A DNA stretch of 64,000 nt from Streptomyces acidicola (GCF_009377235.1 NZ_VMNX01000001.1:143087-207086), one strand, 5' to 3'. Positions 6,783 to 14,648 are shown, counted from the first letter of the stretch. The notes: generated from the letters alone by a model not told the origin. Numbers and translations are program-made.

Positions 6783-9023
6783 GTGGCCACCGAAGTGCAG
6801 CCCGACCACATCGAGCAGCAGCCCGTCGAAGATGCCGCCGAGCCCACCCGCACCGACCGCATCAAGACCGCGTTCAAGGAGCAGTACGGCCATGCCTCCG
6901 CCCGTGGCAAGGACTGGCTGGCCGGCGGGGACCTCGACCAGGTCGATGTCATCCAGTACGCCACCCAGCGGAAGCAGGGCAAGCGCGATGAGAAGCTCGC
7001 CCGCCAGCAGCGGACCGTCGCCGAAGCCCACGGCCGTTTCGCCCACGCCAAGATGCAGGCCGAGGAAGGCGAATCCGCAGGCAGGGGGATGCTCGCGAGC
7101 CTCGGAGGGCGTGTCGCCGCCGAGGAGTCCAAGCTGGCCGCGTTGCAGGCCACGCCCGTGCTGCCTCCCACTGACCGGGAGATCGCAGCGGCCCGCACCA
7201 GCAAGAAGGCCGGACGTGCCGCGATCGTCGCGGCGGGCGGGTTCGGATCGCTGTCCGTGCTCGGTGCCGCGATCGAGCAGGCCGCCACCGGGCAGCCGCT
7301 CCTCCTCGGAGTCGTGACCACCGCGGCCGGCTACGGCTGGTACCTGCTCTCCCGGCCCTTCGTTGCCCGCGGGAAGGAGGGGGTGGCCCCTTTCGTCCCG
7401 GCCCCCAGCCTGCCCGCCACGTTCCAGGCGGAGTCGGCCGGGGGAGCGACGCCGATCGTCGGCGGGAACGTCGTCATGTCCGTCGAGCAACTGCCCGACG
7501 AGGGCAAGCCGTTCCCCATCCGTGATGCGCGTACCGCCGAGCAGCTAGCCCAGTGCGTGTTGCTGGCGGCGCGAGCCGAGAACGTGCCGATCGTCGAAGT
7601 GTCCGACGTGACGCGGCAGCCGTGGGGCTGGCAGTGCACCGTCCGCGTCGGTGAAGGCACCCCCGAGGCGATCATTGATAAGAGCGGCGACCTGGAAACC
7701 CGCTTCGACCTGCCCACCAACGGTGTCCGGCCGCAGCCGCTCAAGGTCCGGAGGGCCTGCGCCGTGCTGCGCCTCGTCGACGGGGATCCGTTCGCTTCCG
7801 CCCCCGGCCTGCCCCGCCGCGCTCCCAAGTCCCTGTCGATCACCGACGCGTTCCGTATCGGAACCTCGGTCGGCGGCGACCCGCTCGAACTGTCCCTGGC
7901 TGGCGTCATGGGTCTGTGGGTCGCGGCATCCGGTGGCGGCAAGACCGGCATCCTCCAGGCCCTCGCCGAGGGCGTCACCGCTTGCCGGGACAACATCACC
8001 ATCGACCTCGACCCGTTCGGCGACGGCCTCGAAGACCTCGGCGACGCGGTGCGGATCACCGGCCGGTCCAACGAGCAGATCGAAGCGGTCCTGCTGTTCT
8101 TCCTGGTCATGGCCAAGGGCCGGGCTCGGCTGCGGGCCAAACTCGGCATGGGCAAGAAGTGGCAGCCCAGTCCCGAACGTCCGGCCGTCACGATCTTCTT
8201 CGACGAGCTGCCGAAGGCCAGCGCCCTGGCCAAGCGCCTGTACAACGACCTGCTGCTCGTCGGCCGCAAGGAACTGATTGTCGTCGAGGCCGCGTCGCAG
8301 GGCGGCCAGAGTACCTACCTCGGGGCGAACATCGCCCAGATGGTCGCCCTGAAGGCCGTCGGCCCCTGCAAGGTCGAAGACACCCGGTCCGTTTTCGGCG
8401 ACGGCTCTGTCAAGGAGGGCTACCTGCCGCACAAGCTGTCCCCGGCCACCCAGACCGATCCCAAGGATGCTGGCCACATCTTCATCCAGGGCGTGCCTGG
8501 GAAGGCCGATGAGCCGATCGAGTACGCCATCCACGAGGTACCGTCCGCCGTTCTCCGCCAGCTCGGACAGGAGCGGCTCGAAGCCGGACTGCTCGACCCC
8601 GACCAGGACAGCCTCGACGCCATGCGGACCGTGGACCTGCCCGAATACGTCGAGGCCGTCTACGACAACGACGGCAACCTCAAGAAGCCTGCCCCGGTCG
8701 AGCTCCTCACCTGGGAGCAGCTGCTGAAGCTGTGCGGCGCGGAGCCGGCTGCCGGTGCCGATCTGACGGACGGGCCCGCACGGGCCGCGGTCGAGGACTC
8801 GGTGACCGTGATGGAGAAGGCGGGCGTCGACCGGATGAAGACCGAGCCGCTCCTTGCCGCCGTCCGGGACTACGACCCCGACGCCTACGGCGAGATGACG
8901 GTCGATGAGTTCAAGGCGCTCATGAAGCAGGCCGGCGCCGGGGCACCCGTCACGCTCGGCGAGATGGACGGAGAGAAGAACCCGCGCGGGTTCAAGCGTG
9001 ATCGGCTCCGCCACCTGCTGTGA
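6783..9023 (+). CDS. TraB/TraSA-type FtsK-SpoIIIE DNA translocase
   Basis: A 746-aa protein with a GTG start after AGGAAGGA. The N-terminal 130 residues are charged. Two membrane helices lie at about 143-190. The RecA-like ATPase has Walker A ASGGGKTGIL at about 381-390 and Walker B AVTIFFDELPK at about 468-478. A winged-helix-like C-terminus ends GFKRDRLRHLL. Streptomyces TraB proteins are hexameric FtsK-like pumps that move double-stranded DNA between hyphae after binding 8-bp repeats at clt. The repeat block immediately 3' supports this assignment. A phage origin is unlikely because head-tail packaging uses a separate terminase at 22,923. Confidence 0.88.
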   Translation: MATEVQPDHIEQQPVEDAAEPTRTDRIKTAFKEQYGHASARGKDWLAGGDLDQVDVIQYATQRKQGKRDEKLARQQRTVAEAHGRFAHAKMQAEEGESAGRGMLASLGGRVAAEESKLAALQATPVLPPTDREIAAARTSKKAGRAAIVAAGGFGSLSVLGAAIEQAATGQPLLLGVVTTAAGYGWYLLSRPFVARGKEGVAPFVPAPSLPATFQAESAGGATPIVGGNVVMSVEQLPDEGKPFPIRDARTAEQLAQCVLLAARAENVPIVEVSDVTRQPWGWQCTVRVGEGTPEAIIDKSGDLETRFDLPTNGVRPQPLKVRRACAVLRLVDGDPFASAPGLPRRAPKSLSITDAFRIGTSVGGDPLELSLAGVMGLWVAASGGGKTGILQALAEGVTACRDNITIDLDPFGDGLEDLGDAVRITGRSNEQIEAVLLFFLVMAKGRARLRAKLGMGKKWQPSPERPAVTIFFDELPKASALAKRLYNDLLLVGRKELIVVEAASQGGQSTYLGANIAQMVALKAVGPCKVEDTRSVFGDGSVKEGYLPHKLSPATQTDPKDAGHIFIQGVPGKADEPIEYAIHEVPSAVLRQLGQERLEAGLLDPDQDSLDAMRTVDLPEYVEAVYDNDGNLKKPAPVELLTWEQLLKLCGAEPAAGADLTDGPARAAVEDSVTVMEKAGVDRMKTEPLLAAVRDYDPDAYGEMTVDEFKALMKQAGAGAPVTLGEMDGEKNPRGFKRDRLRHLL

Positions 9024-9045
9024 CCGTTACGCGAAGTATGTGTCC

Positions 9046-9207
9046 CTGATCAGGGCCTGCTCAGCCCTGCTCAGGCCGCAAACCCGCAGGTCGCAGCTGC
9101 TCAGGCTGCTGATCAGGGCCTGCTCACCGTCTGCTCTGAGCGGCGGGTGAGCAGGGTCCTGAGCGGCCCTGACCTGCACGTTTGCCTGTTGAGCAGGCCT
9201 GAGCAGT
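9046..9207. repeat. clt-like repeat block (CTGCTCAG family) 3' of traB-like gene
   Basis: CTGCTCAG occurs at 9057-9064, 9067-9074 and 9097-9104, with CTGCTCAC at 9120-9127. Inverted versions (CTGAGCAG, TTGAGCAG, GTGAGCAG, CTGAGCGG) occur at about 9137-9207. An 18-base sequence is repeated exactly at 9046-9063 and 9109-9126. No gene covers the block, which runs 9024-9255. In Streptomyces plasmids the cis-acting transfer locus clt carries 8-bp TraB recognition sequences and sits near traB. This block has the right unit size and place, but the binding specificity is inferred. Confidence 0.7.
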
Positions 9208-9255
9208 GAGGACAAAGCACCGCAAACAACCACGCAAGCCGAAGGAGATACCGCC

Positions 9256-9459
9256 GTGAGTGCAACAAGCCGATGGGCCTGGACCCTCGTGATCAGCAGT
9301 GACGGCAGGCAGTACACGCTGCCCGGCGAGACGATCGCCGCCGCCAACGCGACTGCGGACACGATCCTGCCCCCGATCCTCAAGGACGTGCCCCGCCAGT
9401 TCTGGGGCCGTGATGGTGGCTTCCGAGTCATCAGCTTCTCTGCCACCCGCACCAACTGA
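9256..9459 (+). CDS. Small hypothetical protein
   Basis: A 67-aa protein with a GTG start after GAAGGAGA. It begins MSATSRWAWTLVISSDGRQY and looks like a small beta-rich domain. It is the first gene after the clt-like block. Function unknown. Confidence 0.6.
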   Translation: MSATSRWAWTLVISSDGRQYTLPGETIAAANATADTILPPILKDVPRQFWGRDGGFRVISFSATRTN

Positions 9460-9491
9460 CCCAACGCGCCCATCTCGAAGGAGTCCCCGTC

Positions 9492-9896
9492 ATGCCCAAG
9501 ATCTGGCAGCCGAACGAGGCGAAGAAGTTCGCCCGGCAGGTCCAGCTCGGCAAGAGCTACTACATCGTCCACACCATGGCGACGAACCTCGCCCCCTACG
9601 AGGACCCGTACCTGTACAGCGAGGTCAAGTTCACCCGCCGCCTCCCGCTCACCGGGAACATCGCCACGGACGGCGGTACGTCCGCCATCCGCATGTGCCA
9701 GGTGTACGGGCCCGTGTACGAGGAGCGGCCCGCCGGGCTCCGCAAGCTCGCCGGCCCCGCCCCCCAGGTCGCCGGGCCGCTCGGCGCCGACTACGAGGGC
9801 GTGCTGGACGAGCCCGAGCTCCGTGGCCTGGAGAAGCAGGCCGCCCAGACCAGCGACCCGCGCAAGCGCCGCCCCCTCGGCGGCTGGCGCGTCTGA
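9492..9896 (+). CDS. Hypothetical protein
   Basis: A 134-aa protein with RBS GAAGGAG. It is basic and aromatic in its first half (MPKIWQPNEAKKFARQVQLG) and has a Pro/Gly-rich C-terminus. No known motif. It heads a run of small genes read in the same direction. Confidence 0.6.
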   Translation: MPKIWQPNEAKKFARQVQLGKSYYIVHTMATNLAPYEDPYLYSEVKFTRRLPLTGNIATDGGTSAIRMCQVYGPVYEERPAGLRKLAGPAPQVAGPLGADYEGVLDEPELRGLEKQAAQTSDPRKRRPLGGWRV

Positions 9897-9916
9897 CACC
9901 GATCAAGGAGTACCCC

Positions 9917-10099
9917 ATGGAGTACACCCACCAGTCCGTGAAGGACTACGTGGAGGCGAAGAAGCGCGGCGACCGCGCCACCACCGACCGCATCGTCGCC
10001 GAAGTCACGGCCCGCTTCGACGCCCGCACCACCGACGGCAGCGAAATCGTCGAGCTCGGGCGCGCCATGGAGCGCGTCAGCCTCGGCGAAGGGGAGTGA
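9917..10099 (+). CDS. Small hypothetical protein (60 aa)
   Basis: A 60-aa charged helical protein (MEYTHQSVKDYVEAKKRGDR) with AAGGAG seven bases before ATG. No motif is recognised. Confidence 0.55.
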   Translation: MEYTHQSVKDYVEAKKRGDRATTDRIVAEVTARFDARTTDGSEIVELGRAMERVSLGEGE

Positions 10100-10105
10100 A
10101 CGCCA

Positions 10106-10291
10106 GTGCCCAGTCGCGAGGAGATCTTCAACGCTGCCGTAGCCGCCATGAGGCGCGGGCACCAGCTCAACGCTCAAGGCGCCGATGAGTCGCACCCCGA
10201 CTACGCGAACGTCATGCCCACCCTGCATGCGGCGATCGCCGCCGGGTTCACGGACGCCGAGATCTACGCAGCAGCCACTGCCCCGCAGTAG
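10106..10291 (+). CDS. Small hypothetical protein (61 aa)
   Basis: A 61-aa protein with a GTG start six bases after the preceding stop. It is helical, begins MPSREEIFNAAVAAMRRGHQ and contains GFTDAEIYAAA. Function unknown. Confidence 0.55.
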   Translation: MPSREEIFNAAVAAMRRGHQLNAQGADESHPDYANVMPTLHAAIAAGFTDAEIYAAATAPQ

Positions 10292-10381
10292 CTGAGCCGG
10301 GGCGCCCCCACCCGCCTGCCAGCAACCAGGGGCGCCCCTTCCACCCCCGCCCGAACCAGACCGAACGAGGAGACCTTCATC

Positions 10382-10576
10382 ATGCCCGTACAGATCAGCG
10401 GAATGACAGACCAGGAATGGGAGGCGCAGAACGGCACCCTCCAGCCCTCGGAAGCACAGGCGCAGGGCCTGTGCTGGTGCTGCACCGGAAACGGCGTCCT
10501 CTACAGCGCCTTCGGTGGCAACCAAATCAAGGTTAGCTGCCGTGAATGCAGCGGCGACGGCAAGGCCCGGTCATGA
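10382..10576 (+). CDS. Small zinc-ribbon protein with DnaJ-type Cys motifs
   Basis: A 64-aa protein. CWCCTGNG and CRECSGDG form two CxxCxGxG-like knuckles such as those of the DnaJ zinc-finger domain, so one zinc site is likely. There is no J domain. RBS is GAGGAG. It is coupled to the next gene by ATGA. Confidence 0.6.
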   Translation: MPVQISGMTDQEWEAQNGTLQPSEAQAQGLCWCCTGNGVLYSAFGGNQIKVSCRECSGDGKARS

Positions 10577-11064
10577 CCGCCAAGACGCTCACGCCATCCG
10601 CCTCGGCCACCGCCGCGAAGCCGCTCGACTTCGACGAACGCCTGACCCTCGCTGCCCTCGCCGTCGACGCCCGTACCGACACCACGCCGCTCGACCTGGC
10701 CGACGTGATCCGGATTCCCGAGCGGGCACCCCGGTCGCTCACCCCCACCTCGGCGCCCTGCCCCTACAACACCCCCATCGCGGGCCTGCTGTACCGGGCC
10801 CGGCAGCGGCTCGAACAGGGAGGCTGGTGCACCGGAGCCCTCCGCGACGAGCAAGGCGCGGCCTGTTTGGTCGGCGCCATCCGAGCCGAAGCGGCCAGCC
10901 GCGGCCAGGCCGACGACGCGTGCGTGCTGCTCCTCGAAGCCATCCGCCGCGACTTCCGCGACGTCGAATCCATCCCGTCATGGAATGACGCACGTCGGGA
11001 CCCGCGCCTGCCGCTGCTCTACCTCGACCGGGCCGCGACCCTCGCCCACGCCCGAACGCTCTAG
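10573..11064 (+). CDS. Hypothetical protein (DUF6197-like)
   Basis: A 163-aa protein starting at ATG 10573, overlapping the previous stop. It contains RQRLEQGGWCTGALRDEQGA and a conserved-looking SWNDARRDPR near the end. This pattern, a GWCxG...D..G..CLxGA core with a C-terminal NDxxxR, recurs in actinomycete proteins named DUF6197. Function unknown. Confidence 0.6.
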   Translation: MTAKTLTPSASATAAKPLDFDERLTLAALAVDARTDTTPLDLADVIRIPERAPRSLTPTSAPCPYNTPIAGLLYRARQRLEQGGWCTGALRDEQGAACLVGAIRAEAASRGQADDACVLLLEAIRRDFRDVESIPSWNDARRDPRLPLLYLDRAATLAHARTL

Positions 11065-11087
11065 CCCGCCGGAAAGGACTGATCAAC

Positions 11088-11291
11088 GTGGACTTCACCC
11101 GCAAGGAACCCGATCGAGGCAGTCAGATCTGCGGCTACCAGATGCAGATCGGCAGCTGGCACAACGACGGCAACCGGTTCTGCACCGAGCGCAAGGTCAA
11201 GGGCCTCTACTTCTGCCAGAAACACCACGACTGGGTCCTCGACGAGTGCGGCGAGATCCGCATGGCCCCCGGCAACGCCATCGGACGGTGA
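11088..11291 (+). CDS. Cys-rich small protein, copy 1 of tandem pair
   Basis: A 67-aa protein with a GTG start after GGAAAGGA. The pattern ICGYQ...FCTERKVKGLYFCQKHHDW gives three Cys and two His suited to a zinc knuckle. It ends in APGNAIGR. The next gene encodes a clear paralogue, and the two overlap by four bases. Confidence 0.65.
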   Translation: MDFTRKEPDRGSQICGYQMQIGSWHNDGNRFCTERKVKGLYFCQKHHDWVLDECGEIRMAPGNAIGR

Positions 11292-11494
11292 TTGTGTCCA
11301 AGACGCTGAGGGCAGACCCTGACCCCGCCGGGCAGATCTGCGGCTACCAGATCGCATACGGCATGCCGTGGTCCGAGTACTGCGCAGAACGCAAGGCCCG
11401 CGGCAAGTACTTCTGTGAGCAGCACGACCGTGAGGTGCTGGAAGAAGACGGCCACGTCCACATGCCGCCCGGCAACGCCATCGGAACCGGTTGA
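11288..11494 (+). CDS. Cys-rich small protein, copy 2 of tandem pair
   Basis: A 68-aa protein from GTG 11288 (GTGA overlap), or 66 aa from GTG 11294. It shares ICGYQ, ERKxxGxYFC, the His after it, VLxExG and PGNAIG with copy 1, so the pair arose by tandem duplication. A zinc-binding role is inferred from the conserved Cys/His. Confidence 0.6.
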   Translation: MIVSKTLRADPDPAGQICGYQIAYGMPWSEYCAERKARGKYFCEQHDREVLEEDGHVHMPPGNAIGTG

Positions 11495-11499
11495 TCGGC

Positions 11500-11712
11500 A
11501 TGGCTTTCGAACGCATCAGCAAGATCCTCGAAGCGCCGGACGGGTCCTTCATCTACGCGCAAGCCGACCACGCCGCCAACCAGTTCCGCGTCGTCTGCTC
11601 CGGCTGCCCCGACCTACAGACCACGCCCTACAACAGCGGCACTGGAGCGATCCTCGCCGCCTCCTACCACGCCGAACACGACCCCAACCAGAAGCATGTC
11701 CCCACCCGGTAG
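11500..11712 (+). CDS. Small hypothetical protein
   Basis: A 70-aa protein from ATG 11500. A TTG at 11491 overlaps the upstream stop (TTGA) and is an alternative start giving 73 aa. It contains CSGCPDLQTTPYNSGTGAIL and ends with a His-containing AEHDPNQKHVPTR. It may bind zinc. Confidence 0.55.
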   Translation: MAFERISKILEAPDGSFIYAQADHAANQFRVVCSGCPDLQTTPYNSGTGAILAASYHAEHDPNQKHVPTR

Positions 11713-11728
11713 CCGAAAGGACCCCACC

Positions 11729-12031
11729 TTGGGTATCAGCATCAGCCATGGCGCCGGTGGTAGCCGGTCCGGGCTCACCATCAGCAACCTCGGCCAGCAT
11801 CTTGCCCACACGCTCACCGCCTCCGAATGGCGGGAGATCTCCGACCTGTTCGACGGCACCTTCGCCGACGTCGCCAGCATTCCGCCGCACGAAGCCGACC
11901 GTATCGGCGAGCTCCTCCACAAGGCCGCCGGCCATCGCCTCATGCCCACCAACTGGGGCGACCTCGCCACCCATATTGGCGACTCCGCCAACCGCGCCGC
12001 CCGCGCCGGCCAGAACTGGGAGTGGACCTGA
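11729..12031 (+). CDS. Small hypothetical protein with TTG start
   Basis: A 100-aa protein. TTG at 11729 follows GAAAGG at 11715-11720. The in-frame ATG at 11696 lies inside the previous gene and has no RBS. The sequence GISISHGAGGSRSGLTISN begins a compact alpha/beta domain. Function unknown. Confidence 0.5.
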   Translation: MGISISHGAGGSRSGLTISNLGQHLAHTLTASEWREISDLFDGTFADVASIPPHEADRIGELLHKAAGHRLMPTNWGDLATHIGDSANRAARAGQNWEWT

Positions 12032-12033
12032 CC

Positions 12034-12213
12034 GTGCCCGGCAACGAGTGCATCCTGTGCGGCGCCCCCGGCGGCTACCCGTACTGCAACGACGATTGCC
12101 GCGAAGCCGACAACCCCGAAGAAGACGACGTTCCCACGATGAGCGCCGCCGACTTCGGGCCCCTCACCGACATCACCGACCCGTGGGCATCCGACGCCCG
12201 CAACCACCTGTGA
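12034..12213 (+). CDS. Small zinc-binding-like protein
   Basis: A 59-aa protein from GTG 12034, or 63 aa from GTG 12022. NECILCGAPGGYPYCNDDCR gives four Cys in a treble-clef-like CxxC...CxxxC pattern. The C-terminus is acidic. Confidence 0.5.
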   Translation: MPGNECILCGAPGGYPYCNDDCREADNPEEDDVPTMSAADFGPLTDITDPWASDARNHL

Positions 12214-12227
12214 AGGAGAACCCGCCA

Positions 12228-12410
12228 ATGACCGACGAGACCATCCACGACAACGAGAACCCCGACGGCAGCTCCGCCGACGGCAAGAAAGTCGTAAGCC
12301 TTCCCCTCACCGAGGGCGCCATCAGGGCCCTTGACGTGCTCGCCGCCATGACCGCCGCCGACGGCACCTCATACCTCGACATCTTCAACGACACCCGCGA
12401 CCTCGACTAG
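12228..12410 (+). CDS. Small hypothetical protein (60 aa)
   Basis: A 60-aa protein with RBS GAAGGAGA. The N-terminus is acidic and disordered-looking, followed by LPLTEGAIRALDVLAAMTAA. It ends TRDLD. No motif is recognised. Confidence 0.5.
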   Translation: MTDETIHDNENPDGSSADGKKVVSLPLTEGAIRALDVLAAMTAADGTSYLDIFNDTRDLD

Positions 12411-12420
12411 GAGAATCCGC

Positions 12421-12618
12421 ATGCCCAGGATCTACGGGATGGAACTGGAGGACGGCCACGACCTCGGCCTCGACGCCACCCCCAGCTGCTGTAGCGACGA
12501 GATGGAGGGCAAGGACAGGGAGGACGGCGGACGCGAGTACACGTGCGGCGACTGCGGCACCGAACTCATCGTCAGCCCGAACGGCCTGGTCTTCGACATC
12601 TACGAGGGTGCTGCCTGA
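12421..12618 (+). CDS. Small zinc-ribbon-like protein
   Basis: A 65-aa protein with CC at residues 23-24 and YTCGDCGTELIVSP, consistent with a single zinc ribbon. RBS is TAGGAG. It is coupled by TGATG to the next gene. Confidence 0.55.
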   Translation: MPRIYGMELEDGHDLGLDATPSCCSDEMEGKDREDGGREYTCGDCGTELIVSPNGLVFDIYEGAA

Positions 12619-12887
12619 TGGCCATAGGACAGGAGGTCTGCTTCGTCGCCGTCTGCGACCTGTGCGGAACCAGCGAGACCAGCGCGGGCTACACACCGCA
12701 CGGGTCGACCGAGCAGGCCGTCATCGACATCGTCACCGAGAAGTGGGGCGACCCATCATGCGGCTGGACTCACACCCCGGACGGGAGGCTCGTCTGCGAC
12801 ACCGAAGACGACGAAGCTCACAGGACCGTCCATGAAGAAGCCGGGAAGACGATCAGCAGCTGTGCCATGACCGTCACGTTCACCTGA
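12618..12887 (+). CDS. Small Cys-containing hypothetical protein
   Basis: An 89-aa protein from ATG 12618. It has CDLCGTSETSAGY and three further Cys (SCGW, VCDTED, SSCAMTV), so a zinc site is likely. It is the last gene of the long plus-strand run. A GGCCCCG/CGGGGCC hairpin at 12906-12928 could end the transcript. Confidence 0.55.
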   Translation: MAIGQEVCFVAVCDLCGTSETSAGYTPHGSTEQAVIDIVTEKWGDPSCGWTHTPDGRLVCDTEDDEAHRTVHEEAGKTISSCAMTVTFT

Positions 12888-13082
12888 TCAGCCCTGCACG
12901 TCCTGGCCCCGGCCCTCGGTCGGGGCCTTCGTCGTGTCCGGGACCGCCCGCGCCATCCACCTGTCGTCGGTGAGGAGCCGAGGCGTCATCGCAGGCACCA
13001 GACCGAGGCGCTCGCACAATGCGGCCAAGCCGCGGGCGCACTCCTGCTCGCTGTCCGCCTGTACCGCGAAACGTAACGCCAT
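12888..13082 (-). CDS. Small hypothetical protein, minus strand
   Basis: A 64-aa protein from ATG 13082, or 66 aa from GTG 13088. It begins MALRFAVQADSEQECARGLA. Its stop abuts the stop of the convergent plus-strand gene. There is no strong RBS, and the 3' end contains the presumed terminator hairpin of the plus-strand operon, so reality is moderate. Confidence 0.45.
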   Translation of the reverse strand: MALRFAVQADSEQECARGLAALCERLGLVPAMTPRLLTDDRWMARAVPDTTKAPTEGRGQDVQG

Positions 13083-13194
13083 GGCCACAGTGTGGCTTCT
13101 AAGTGTCTACGGTGTGCGGGAGTTGCATCACTTGGTCATTCCTGACGGTTGGTTCACGGGTAGCATCCTGGCTTCAATCATCACAGGGGGGACA

Positions 13195-13785
13195 ATGCGT
13201 TTCCGCATTCACGCCGCTATCGTCGCGGCTCTACTGGCCTGCACCGCCACCGCATGCGCCGGCACCGACGAGGAAGTCACCACCAAGCCGAAGGCCCCGG
13301 CTGCGGCCGACACGGGCGCGGAGAAGAAGGACGACGGGGCGAAAGCCGAAGCTGCGAAGAAGCAGCAGGATGCGAAGGTCGGCGACACCATAGCCCTCAA
13401 GGGTCTGGAGGCCGGCCACGAGCTCGACGTGACTGTCGTCAAGGTCGTCGACAACGCCAAGCCCGCTGACGAGTTCTTCGCACCGGAGGACGGCAACCGG
13501 TGGCTGGGCGTGCAGTTCCAGTTGGTCAACACCGGCAGCAAGGCCTACTCGGACGCGCCGATGAACGGGGCGAAGCTGGTCGACGACCAGGGCCAGCAGT
13601 TCCAGGTCGTCCTCGGCGACATCTCCGCCGGACCCTCGATGCAGGCCGACGTGAACCTGAAGCCGGGCTCCAAGGCGCTCGGGTGGATCACGTTCGAGCT
13701 GCCGAAGAAGTCGAAGGCGGCCACGGTGCAGTTCGGGATGGACTCCGGGTTCTCGGATCAGACCGGGGAGTGGAAGCTGTCCTAG
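13195..13785 (+). CDS. Lipoprotein, DUF4352-like, element-borne copy
   Basis: A 196-aa protein. It has a signal peptide (MRFRIHAAIVAALLAC), a lipobox around TATAC with cysteine at residue 21, a charged Ala/Lys/Glu linker to about residue 65, and then a beta-sandwich domain. That domain has WLGVQFQLVNTGSKAYSDAP and ends SGFSDQTGEWKLS, as in DUF4352 Ig-like lipoproteins. It should be exported and anchored at the outer face of the membrane. A close paralogue lies at 55,800 next to the cellulase genes, so this copy was probably captured from, or donated to, the host. ATG 13195 follows AGGGGGGA. Confidence 0.75.
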   Translation: MRFRIHAAIVAALLACTATACAGTDEEVTTKPKAPAAADTGAEKKDDGAKAEAAKKQQDAKVGDTIALKGLEAGHELDVTVVKVVDNAKPADEFFAPEDGNRWLGVQFQLVNTGSKAYSDAPMNGAKLVDDQGQQFQVVLGDISAGPSMQADVNLKPGSKALGWITFELPKKSKAATVQFGMDSGFSDQTGEWKLS

Positions 13786-13796
13786 CCCGCGAGGTT

Positions 13797-13826
13797 GGCC
13801 CGGCCGCTCCCGTGGGCGGCCGGGCC
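13797..13826 (+). terminator. Terminator after lipoprotein gene
   Basis: An 11-base perfect stem (GGCCCGGCCGC with GCGGCCGGGCC) around an eight-base loop, 12 bases after the lipoprotein stop. There is no T-run, as is usual in Streptomyces. Confidence 0.75.
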
Positions 13827-13932
13827 TTGCCGTGTCTGGCGGGGTGACTGCGTCACTGGCCCGGGTTGTCAACCCTCGCGTGCACAATTGGCTCAAGCGT
13901 CACCTGCGTTCCGTACCACCCGAGGAGCCGCC

Positions 13933-14580
13933 GTGCACGACCACCCCGCCCTGGACGACTACGAGTGGCCAACCTGCCCTTGCGGCCGGCAACTCCGGAA
14001 CGAGGAACTCGGGCGGGTCGCCTGCCGACTCTGCCAGGAACGCGTCGACCAGGCGCTGCGTCAACTCCCCGGCCCTGATGGTCTGTACGCCCAACTCGCT
14101 ACCCGGCTCGTTCCCGGCCGTGGAGGCGACGGGCCGATCGTCGCAGTCTCCCGCACAGCGCCCCTGCCGCTCCGCCTCGAACCCCTCAGCCTCATCGCCC
14201 GCGGCGGCGTGGTGACCATCCTCCAAACTTGGCTGATCGACTGGCACGAACACCTCGGCTGGCGCCACCCCCGCTGGGAAGGCGGCCTCCAACAGCAGCT
14301 CGACCAGGTCGTCCATGCGTTGCGGGTCAACCTCGAGTGGGCCGCCACCGAACACCCTGCGTTCGGCGATTTCGTTCAGGAAGTCACCAGCTTGGTCCGG
14401 CAGTGCGAACGGCAGATAACCGGCGAACGCCCCGAGCGGCCGATAGCCGTAGCCTGCCCCTGCGGAACCGTCCTCCGCGTCACCGTGTCCACCCCCGGCG
14501 CGCGATGCCGTGGCTGTGCCACCCAGTACGACCGAAGTGAAGTCCTCGACCTCCCGCTCGCGCAACGGGCCGCAGCTTGA
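13933..14580 (+). CDS. Double zinc-ribbon protein
   Basis: A 215-aa protein from GTG 13933 after CGAGGAG. CPCGRQL...CRLCQ at about residues 14-37 and CPCGTVLRV...CRGC near residues 177-198 form two zinc ribbons flanking a helical middle with two Trp-rich stretches (LIDWHEHLGWRHPRW). Such proteins are common in Streptomyces prophages just before an HTH gene. Role unknown, probably nucleic-acid or protein binding. Confidence 0.6.
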   Translation: MHDHPALDDYEWPTCPCGRQLRNEELGRVACRLCQERVDQALRQLPGPDGLYAQLATRLVPGRGGDGPIVAVSRTAPLPLRLEPLSLIARGGVVTILQTWLIDWHEHLGWRHPRWEGGLQQQLDQVVHALRVNLEWAATEHPAFGDFVQEVTSLVRQCERQITGERPERPIAVACPCGTVLRVTVSTPGARCRGCATQYDRSEVLDLPLAQRAAA

Positions 14581-14593
14581 ACTACGGATGTAG

Positions 14594-14623
14594 TTGACAT
14601 CTGGCCTGGACCGAAGCCATCCT
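14594..14623 (+). promoter_or_regulatory. Candidate sigma-70-type promoter
   Basis: A consensus TTGACA (14594-14599) lies 18 bases before CATCCT (14618-14623), a weak -10. The next element downstream is a strong hairpin about 25 bases later, then the HTH gene. This is the best -35 match seen between the small-gene region and the structural genes. Confidence 0.45.
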
Positions 14624-14648
14624 GTGCTCACATGGAACTTCTGTCGCA

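Noticed and set aside
7545..9014. 489-codon minus-strand frame opposite the translocase gene
   Set aside because: The plus strand carries Walker A and B motifs and correct operon spacing. The minus product has no recognisable domain.
9046..9207. Could the repeats 3' of traB be a CRISPR array?
   Set aside because: Units are 6-8 bp, in both orientations, irregularly spaced, with no spacer-sized gaps and no cas genes nearby.
11696..12031. ATG start at 11696 for the 100-aa gene
   Set aside because: It lies inside the preceding gene without an RBS, whereas TTG 11729 follows GAAAGG at good spacing.
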